Shown here in pieces: positions 58,343 to 64,000 of a stretch of 64,000 bases of DNA. The position numbers and the translations under genes are program-made. The notes beneath the pieces are model-generated. The model was not told the origin of the DNA. It did no database searches and saw only the letters and a program-made list of their open reading frames with translations. Origin of the DNA: Duganella sp. CF402 (GTDB taxonomy: Bacteria > Pseudomonadota > Gammaproteobacteria > Burkholderiales > Burkholderiaceae_D). Where the stretch lies: positions 1,116,001 through 1,180,000 of the forward strand of contig NZ_FOBG01000001.1 of the NCBI RefSeq assembly GCF_900109645.1. Reading direction: 5' to 3'. How positions within the stretch are numbered: the first letter of the stretch is position 1; every line of letters begins with the position of its first letter.

Positions 58343-61300
58343 TTACAGCGACTTCAGGAACGCCAGCAGGGCCTCGCGGTCCGTCTTCGAGAGCGCCTCG
58401 AAGCGCTGGCGCGACTTGGCGGCTTCGCCATCGTGCCACATGATGGCTTCCGTCAGGTTGCGCGCGCGGCCGTCGTGCAGGTAGCCGACCTTGCTCGCAT
58501 TACCCATCACTTTTTCCGTGTAGCCGATGCCCCACAGCGGTGCGGTACGCCACATGCTGCCCTTGGCCTGGCCTTCGGCGAATTTGTCGGCCAGCCCCGT
58601 GCCCATGTCGTGCAGGAGCAGGTCGGAATACGGACGGATGGTCTGGTTGCGCAGTTCCGCAAACAGGTGGCCGCTGCCGGTTTTCATTTCAGCCGTGTGG
58701 CAAGCCGCGCAGCGCATGCCGGTGAACACCTTGGCGCCCGCCGCCACCTTGGCCGGATCCACATTCAGCTCATCGATCGGCGCCACGCCTTTCGGGAAGC
58801 CGCTGGCCAGGCTGCGTTGCGCCGGCACCGCCACCAGCGCCAGATAGCGCGACAGCGATTGCAGGTCCGCTTCCGAGATGCCTTTCTGCGCTGCCGCCGC
58901 CGAACAACCGGCAGGATCGCTATTGCACGAACGGTTGCGGTACACCGGCGAGGTCACCGCCATGTCCTGCAGCAGCGCCGATGCGGCTTGCTGGCGCAGC
59001 GTGGCCTTGGATGCCTTCCAGCCGAAACGGCCCAGACGCACCGCGCCGCTCTCCGGATCGAACACATAGTTGGCCACGCCTTTCACGCCGTCGACATCGG
59101 GCGTGCTGGTCGCGCGCGACAGGATGTCGGTTTCCGCCACAGCTTCCAGCAGACCGGCGCCGATGATAGGCTGGGCCGCGCGCAGTGACACCGTATCCGG
59201 CACCGGACCTTCAAACGCCAGCACCGGCTTGCGCAGTTCCACCGCCGTGCCGTCGGCCAGTTTGCGCGACGCCGTCTCGAAGCCGGACACGCGCACACCA
59301 GTGCCCCAGTTCTGTGGCGCGCCGGTCGAGGACACGGCATTCATCTGCACCGTGGTGCCATATAGCGGATGCGGCAGCTGCTGGCCCGATGCGTTGGTCG
59401 TCGCCACCCGCACCGACATGGTATCCAGGCGCTGGTTCAGCGCAGTCGGCGCCACGCTGCGGCCGTTGTTCACGTGGCAGGCAAAGCACGACGACTGGTT
59501 GAAGTGAGCACCTTGCAGCCCGACGGCCGCATCGTAGCGGTCATTCCCCGGTTCGTTGTGCTCACCGGTGGTGAAGCTGGTGTGGAACAGGCGGCGGCCT
59601 TCGACAAAGCGCTGCATATTCTGCATGCCGATGTTGGTGTGCGGCTGCTGGAACATGAACTGCGCATTGTCCGAATAGTTGTAGCCCACCGAGCCGATAC
59701 CGCCGGACAGCGTTTCAGCCGGCAGCGGCACGGAGTTCAGGCGCGGCTGCACGCCGTACCAAGGCTTCAGGCCCTGGCCGACCACATACACCCATTCATA
59801 CGAGTAGTAGCGGATGCCGCCGTTGTCGCCCTTGGCCTGCATCGACTCGGTCGTCGTGAACATCGACGGCGACACTTCGATCACATCGCCCTGTACCAGC
59901 GGCCGCGCCTTGATGTCCTTGCCGGCGATCGGGAAGCCGCTGGCATCCAGCGCCGTCATGCCCGGATACTCCTTGATCTGCAAGGTGCACGCGCCGTTGA
60001 TGCCGTTCGCGCTGGAAAGCTTGTTATTCGTGGGGTAGGCAACCGGTTTGCAGACCTTGACGCTATCGTCCACCAATTGGCCAGGCGCCATCCAGCCGTA
60101 GCCGGTCACGCCCGGCCGGTCGATGGCGCGGAAGAAGGCCACGCCGCCTTGCAGGAAGTCGACGGTGGTGTACTGGTTGACGATCAGCTGCGGCTTGGTG
60201 ACGCCGGCCACCTTGCTGTTGTCGATGATCTCCATGCCCCAGGTGCGGTTCTTGAAGTACTGCGGCACGAAGGTCAGGTAATTGCCGGGGCCTTTGTCCA
60301 CCGGCAGCCCGGTGACCGCATCCACGGTTTCATTCGGGCCGTAGCCGATTTCATTCCATTCCTCGCCGCGCTCGCGGCCATGACGCGCCAGCCCGCGCGC
60401 GCCGAAGCGCGTGACCAGCGTGCCGTCCGGCAGCGTGAATTGCAGCGATTCGATCGCATCGGAGGCAGGCAAGGGCGCCCAGCCCGCGCCGCTGGCCGGG
60501 AACTTGAACGCTGAAGTGGTCGACGAAGCCAGCGTGTTGTCGCTGCCCGGGGTCTTGAATTCAACCTCGAACAGCGAGTAGCCGTACTGCGATGCCCGCA
60601 CCACGCCTTGCAGGCGGATGTAGCGCGCATTCACGCCGAGATTGAAGAATTCTTCCGTGCCGCCCTGGCCGTTGGCGACGTTGCGGATTTGTGTCCAGTT
60701 CTTGCCGTCGTCCGACACCAGCAGGTTGTACTGCTTGGCGTACGCGTTCTCCCACAACAGCTTCATGTAGCCGACCTGCGTTTTCACGCCGAAGTCGAAC
60801 TGGATCCATGCGCCGTCGTCGAAGGCGCTGGCCCAGCGCGTGCCGGTTTTGCCGTCGATCGCGTTGGCGGCCGAGTTGCCCGGGTTTTCCAGCGGCGAGG
60901 AAGTCGCGGCCACCGGCTTGATGGCGACGCCAGGCTTGCTGGTATCGACCGGCACCGGATCCGGCGTGGTAGTCGGCGGCGGTTCGGTGGCGCCGGACGA
61001 GCCGCCGGAGTAGGCCTGGATTTCAAAAATCGAATAGCCGTAACCAGATGAGCGTTTCACGCCCTTCATGCGCAGGTAGCGGCCCTGTGCGCCCAAGCCG
61101 CTCCAGTCCTCGATGCCGCCGGTGCTGTTGTCCACCGTCTTGATGGTGGTCCAGGTAGCGTTATCATCGGAGACCTGCAAAAGATACTGCAGCGCGTGGG
61201 CGTTTTCCCATTCGATGTGGACGCGGTTGATCGGCTTGGAGACGCCGAAATCCAGCGTCAGATACTGGTCGTCGCTGAACAGGCTGCCCCAGCGCGTGGC

Positions 61301-61585
61301 CGGGTTGTGGTCGATGGCCGCAGCCGCCGACAAATCGCCGCGTTCGGAACCGCTGGACGTGGCCGCCACCGGCGTCAGCGCCACTTCCGGCTCGGAGACG
61401 GATGTGCCCGAGGCGACGCCGCTGGACAGCCGCATGGCGCTCGCCGACCGCTGCTCGGACGCCGTCGTGTTATCGCCGCCGCCGCCGCAAGCGGCGAGCA
61501 ACAGGCTCAGGGCCAGCGGCAAGCCCGTCACGGTTAATTGGTGAAACCTTTCCAGTGATCGGGGTCGATCTGGACGATTCTTCAT
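58343..61585 (-). CDS. Lipoprotein di-heme oxidoreductase with two discoidin domains
   Basis: 1080 residues from ATG 61585, with AAGGAG six bases upstream. Lipobox SLLLAAC (Cys33). Two F5/8-type C (discoidin/CBM32) domains at about 66-193 and 219-345, joined by a Pro/Thr linker (EPPPTTTPDPVPVDTSKPG). The C-terminal half is a di-heme oxidoreductase/thiol-oxidase-like (DUF1111) domain with two c-type heme sites: C700FACH and C959AACH. It is probably an outer-membrane or periplasmic-facing redox enzyme that binds a glycan or surface. Substrate unknown. Confidence 0.83.
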   Translation of the reverse strand: MKNRPDRPRSLERFHQLTVTGLPLALSLLLAACGGGGDNTTASEQRSASAMRLSSGVASGTSVSEPEVALTPVAATSSGSERGDLSAAAAIDHNPATRWGSLFSDDQYLTLDFGVSKPINRVHIEWENAHALQYLLQVSDDNATWTTIKTVDNSTGGIEDWSGLGAQGRYLRMKGVKRSSGYGYSIFEIQAYSGGSSGATEPPPTTTPDPVPVDTSKPGVAIKPVAATSSPLENPGNSAANAIDGKTGTRWASAFDDGAWIQFDFGVKTQVGYMKLLWENAYAKQYNLLVSDDGKNWTQIRNVANGQGGTEEFFNLGVNARYIRLQGVVRASQYGYSLFEVEFKTPGSDNTLASSTTSAFKFPASGAGWAPLPASDAIESLQFTLPDGTLVTRFGARGLARHGRERGEEWNEIGYGPNETVDAVTGLPVDKGPGNYLTFVPQYFKNRTWGMEIIDNSKVAGVTKPQLIVNQYTTVDFLQGGVAFFRAIDRPGVTGYGWMAPGQLVDDSVKVCKPVAYPTNNKLSSANGINGACTLQIKEYPGMTALDASGFPIAGKDIKARPLVQGDVIEVSPSMFTTTESMQAKGDNGGIRYYSYEWVYVVGQGLKPWYGVQPRLNSVPLPAETLSGGIGSVGYNYSDNAQFMFQQPHTNIGMQNMQRFVEGRRLFHTSFTTGEHNEPGNDRYDAAVGLQGAHFNQSSCFACHVNNGRSVAPTALNQRLDTMSVRVATTNASGQQLPHPLYGTTVQMNAVSSTGAPQNWGTGVRVSGFETASRKLADGTAVELRKPVLAFEGPVPDTVSLRAAQPIIGAGLLEAVAETDILSRATSTPDVDGVKGVANYVFDPESGAVRLGRFGWKASKATLRQQAASALLQDMAVTSPVYRNRSCNSDPAGCSAAAAQKGISEADLQSLSRYLALVAVPAQRSLASGFPKGVAPIDELNVDPAKVAAGAKVFTGMRCAACHTAEMKTGSGHLFAELRNQTIRPYSDLLLHDMGTGLADKFAEGQAKGSMWRTAPLWGIGYTEKVMGNASKVGYLHDGRARNLTEAIMWHDGEAAKSRQRFEALSKTDREALLAFLKSL

Positions 61586-61632
61586 GCTATCTCCTTGGCT
61601 CGTGGCTGGATTGCCGCATGGCAACGACCGTG

Positions 61633-61661
61633 AAGATATATTGTGTTGTATTGCATGTCAA
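61633..61661 (-). promoter_or_regulatory. Sigma-70 promoter of the di-heme oxidoreductase gene
   Basis: On the minus strand: perfect TTGACA, 17-base spacer, TATCTT. Transcription would begin near 61626, about 40 bases before the ATG. Confidence 0.55.
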
Positions 61662-61705
61662 GCCAGTTTGCCAATCGTGCGCAAGTAACAATAATTATCA
61701 TGAAG

Positions 61706-61727
61706 GCGCGCGATCAGGATCGCGCGC
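61706..61727 (-). terminator. GC-rich palindrome after rlhA (possible terminator)
   Basis: GCGCGCGATC-AG-GATCGCGCGC is a perfect 10-base-arm palindrome about 27 bases after the rlhA stop. A loop of two bases and no T run make it a weak intrinsic terminator candidate; it may instead be a protein-binding site. Confidence 0.35.
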
Positions 61728-61753
61728 AACATGAAACTGGCTCAAACTGAAGG

Positions 61754-63724
61754 TCAGGCGCGTGGGCGCTGGCGGTGGAAGGTGAGGGGCGTATAAGCGA
61801 CGTTCGACGGTGGCGGAGACTTCAAAATACCCGGCTTCATAGCGCCGACCACGTGCATTTCGCACGGTTTGCAGTCGAAACGCAGGGTGTAGGTTTCGTC
61901 GCCGCTGACCAGCGTCATCGGTTCTGCACGCACCTGGCCCTGTACGCCTTGCACGCCCTTGGCCTGTTTCGGGCACAGGTTGAACGAGAAGCGCAGGCAG
62001 TGCTTGGTAATCATCAGCGGCACTTCGCCCGGTTCTTCGTGCGCTTCGTACGCGGCGGCGATCAGTTGCACGCCGTGCTTGTGATAGAAGGCGCGGGCTT
62101 TCTCATTGTAGACGTTGGCCAGATAGCTCAACTGGGTGTCCGGGAACTGCGCCGGCGGTTCGGCCGGGGCCTTGCGTTGCGGGCGGTCCCAGGCGGCCAG
62201 GCGCATGGCTTCATGCGCCTCGATGGCATCGCGGCGCAGCGCATTAATGGCGGCCGACGGCACGAACCACGGCTTGGACAAGTTCAGCTCCACGCTGTCC
62301 GCCACAAACATGGTGGCGCCCAGCTTGGCCAGGCTGGCGCGCAGCGAGGCGTCCGCCTGTTCGGCCTGCTGTGCCGGCTGGTAGGCGATGGCGGCGTCGG
62401 TTTCGCTGGTGAGGCCGTCTTCGTCGCACAAGGACAGGCGCAGGCCGTCGTTATGCTCGCTCAGCGTCAGGTGCAGGCCGACCTTGCGTTCGGAGGACTT
62501 CTTGTTCAGCGCGCCTTCCCATTGATGATCGCGGTTGCGCATGATGGTCATGCCGACCTTCAGGCCTGGCAGGGCACTGATGGTTTCGTTCGGGAATACG
62601 CGCCATTGCTGGCCTTCTTCATCCTCGCCCAGTTTTTTCACCGTGTTGGCCTGGATGCCGAAGGTCTCGCGCTTGTGCAGGTAGTTCAGGCCGTCGCCGT
62701 TGGCCATCGATGCGTTGGTGTGCAGGTCGATGTGATCGGTGGCGATGCGGGTGACCTGGCCCAGCTCCACGCCCACGTATTTCGGGCTGTCGAAGGCGCC
62801 GATGTCGTCCAGGCGGCCGTTAGCGAAGTAATCGGTGTGGCCGCGGTGGAAAGTCTTGTCCACGTCCGGCGTGAACAAGATGCTGGTGCGGCCGCTGGCG
62901 GCGCGCGAGAATTCCGTGCGGCGTTCCATGATCTCGTCCAGCAGCAGGCGGTAGTGGGCCGTGATGTTTTTCACGTAGCCCATGTCCTTGTAGCGGCCTT
63001 CGATTTTGAACGAGCGGATGCCGGCGTCGACCAGTGCTTCCAGGTTGGCGCTCTGGTCGTTGTCCTTCATCGACAGCAGGTGTTTTTCATACGCCACCAC
63101 GCCGCCCTTGCTGTCGCTCAGGGTGTACGGCAGGCGGCAGGCTTGCGAGCAGTCGCCGCGATTGGCGCTGCGGCCGGTGTCGGCGTGCGAGATGTAGCAC
63201 TGGCCCGAATACGCCACGCACAGCGCGCCGTGGATGAAATATTCCAGCGGCGTGTCGACTTCGGCGCGGATTTTCTTGATCTGCTCGATGGTCAGCTCGC
63301 GCGCCAGCACCAGCTGCGAGAAGCCGACATTGCCCAGGAACTTGGCCTTTTCCACCGTGCGGATGTCGCACTGGGTGCTGGCGTGCAGCTGGATCGGCGG
63401 CAGGTCCATTTCGAGCAAGCCCATGTCCTGAATGATCAACGCATCGACGCCGGCCTCATACAACTGCCAGATCTGCTTGCGCGCGGCTTCCAGCTCGGCG
63501 TCGTGCAGGATGGTGTTGATGGTGACGAAAATGCGCGAGCGGTAGCGGTGCGCGAACTCCACCAGGCTGGAGATTTCCTCGATCGTATTGCTGGCGTTGT
63601 GACGCGCGCCGAAGGCCGGGCCGCCGATGTAGACGGCGTCGGCGCCGTGCAGAATGGCTTCGCGGCCGATTTCGGCGGTTTTGGCGGGCGACAGCAGTTC
63701 AAGCTGGTGGGCTAGCAGGGACAT
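61754..63724 (-). CDS. rlhA: Peptidase U32 family 23S rRNA C2501 hydroxylation protein RlhA
   Basis: 656 residues, the length of E. coli RlhA (YdcP). U32 core: LELLSPAKTAEIGREAILHG, DAVYIGGPAFGARHNASN, then EYFIHGALCVAYSGQCYISH and RSANRGDCSQACRLPYTLSD, which supply Cys ligands for an Fe-S cluster. A second conserved region includes LRFSFNLCPKQAKG and CKPCEMHVVG. RlhA hydroxylates C2501 of 23S rRNA. Not to be confused with the shorter TrhP/YegQ. It is transcribed away from a 276-base gap at the window end. Confidence 0.9.
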   Translation of the reverse strand: MSLLAHQLELLSPAKTAEIGREAILHGADAVYIGGPAFGARHNASNTIEEISSLVEFAHRYRSRIFVTINTILHDAELEAARKQIWQLYEAGVDALIIQDMGLLEMDLPPIQLHASTQCDIRTVEKAKFLGNVGFSQLVLARELTIEQIKKIRAEVDTPLEYFIHGALCVAYSGQCYISHADTGRSANRGDCSQACRLPYTLSDSKGGVVAYEKHLLSMKDNDQSANLEALVDAGIRSFKIEGRYKDMGYVKNITAHYRLLLDEIMERRTEFSRAASGRTSILFTPDVDKTFHRGHTDYFANGRLDDIGAFDSPKYVGVELGQVTRIATDHIDLHTNASMANGDGLNYLHKRETFGIQANTVKKLGEDEEGQQWRVFPNETISALPGLKVGMTIMRNRDHQWEGALNKKSSERKVGLHLTLSEHNDGLRLSLCDEDGLTSETDAAIAYQPAQQAEQADASLRASLAKLGATMFVADSVELNLSKPWFVPSAAINALRRDAIEAHEAMRLAAWDRPQRKAPAEPPAQFPDTQLSYLANVYNEKARAFYHKHGVQLIAAAYEAHEEPGEVPLMITKHCLRFSFNLCPKQAKGVQGVQGQVRAEPMTLVSGDETYTLRFDCKPCEMHVVGAMKPGILKSPPPSNVAYTPLTFHRQRPRA

Positions 63725-64000
63725 GGCCTTGATTCCTTACGTATGAAGGCGGGAATTATAGCAAAATCAAGGCCTTAAGTCACTTGGCGCAATGCTGGCG
63801 GGCGCGGTGGCGGCGGCTGGCCTCGGCAGAGCAAGCGCGGCGGTTGTTGTATTTACTCCATATCAATCAGCAATCTTGATAAAACATTTAAATTCCTTCC
63901 GGACGGAGGGAGCTAGGTGGCTATAATTTTCCCATCATAACGGCGCGGCACTGCATTCGCGACTGTCCATGACAATGTGCCGCCCCCGGTGATATGGCGG
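63725..64000. other. Intergenic region at window end: promoter and hairpin, no gene seen
   Basis: No credible coding frame. On the plus strand TATAAT (63922-63927) forms a good -10 box without a clear -35. Twenty bases later GCGGCAC (63945-63951) and GTGCCGC (63977-63983) form 7-base arms around a 25-base loop, so the start of a transcript with a structured leader is likely. The gene it serves is beyond the window. Confidence 0.4.

Noticed and set aside
61775..63715. 646-residue open frame antisense to rlhA
   Set aside because: It lies entirely inside rlhA on the other strand and has the low-complexity His/Ala/Gly-rich composition of a shadow frame in GC-rich DNA. The minus-strand frame is the conserved U32 protein.
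1..64000. Prophage, integrative element, CRISPR array, tRNA or rRNA genes
   Set aside because: No integrase, transposase, phage structural gene, repeat-spacer array or recognisable tRNA/rRNA sequence was seen.

Overview
The window looks like a chromosomal segment of a high-GC betaproteobacterium, most likely Oxalobacteraceae (Massilia/Duganella/Rugamonas type). This is inferred from gene families and gene order: ygfZ-DUF4936-NRDE opposite mltG-tmk-holB-pilZ-tatD, a PEP-CTERM sorting signal, an MxKDx peptide, many TonB/porin-type envelope proteins and plant-polymer hydrolases. There is no rRNA, tRNA, CRISPR array, insertion sequence or prophage. Gene density is very high; no gene-free stretch exceeds 300 bases.

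Layout. 1-5 kb: the end of an SDR gene, a GNAT, a lone flaG, and a translationally coupled PLP decarboxylase plus ATP-grasp-like pair facing an HExxH protein. 5-14 kb: housekeeping genes (NRDE, DUF4936, ygfZ; divergently mltG, tmk, holB, pilZ, a second GNAT; a KfrA-like protein and a cation/proton antiporter; tatD with an ankyrin protein). 14-24.5 kb: a broken fic gene, a PRMT-like methyltransferase, a TPR protein, phospholipase A, a stand-alone EF-G, outer-membrane proteins and a NagX-like acyltransferase. 24.5-33 kb: a chemoreceptor, a GAF-EAL protein, a lipoprotein built of tandem DUF2799-like repeats, and a siderophore receptor with a divergent PepSY protein around Fur-box-like sites. 33-38 kb: a coupled pta-ackA-fabI operon and a cNMP-binding FAD oxidoreductase. 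38-48.7 kb: a complete Rhizobium-type L-rhamnose regulon, rhaRSTPQK on the minus strand and rhaD(aldolase-SDR)-rhaI-rhaU on the plus strand. 48.6-55.3 kb: a polysaccharide island with an esterase, a DUF1080 protein, a GH74-CBM2 xyloglucanase and a GH5 endoglucanase fused behind a PEP-CTERM protein. 55.3-58.3 kb: SigF/NrsF with YedZ1, YedY1 and a methionine-rich MxKDx peptide, matching a described periplasmic hypochlorite/methionine-sulfoxide system. 58.3-63.7 kb: a di-heme oxidoreductase with two discoidin domains, and rlhA.

How they fit. The rhamnose regulon sits beside secreted xyloglucan and cellulose hydrolases, as expected for a plant- or soil-associated polymer degrader. Iron uptake, chemotaxis/c-di-GMP signalling and oxidant defence complete an environmental lifestyle.

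Most unusual points: (1) the PEP-CTERM::GH5 fusion with two export signals; (2) two genes (fic and a Gly/Cys-rich-tail protein) that each look disrupted by an internal deletion with a frame change; (3) the SigF-YedZ1Y1-MrpX module with an exact GTAACT-N16-CGAATT promoter; (4) a six-repeat DUF2799-like lipoprotein; (5) phased operator-like repeats between rhaR and rhaD; (6) six convergent gene pairs that share exactly four bases of overlapping stop codons.
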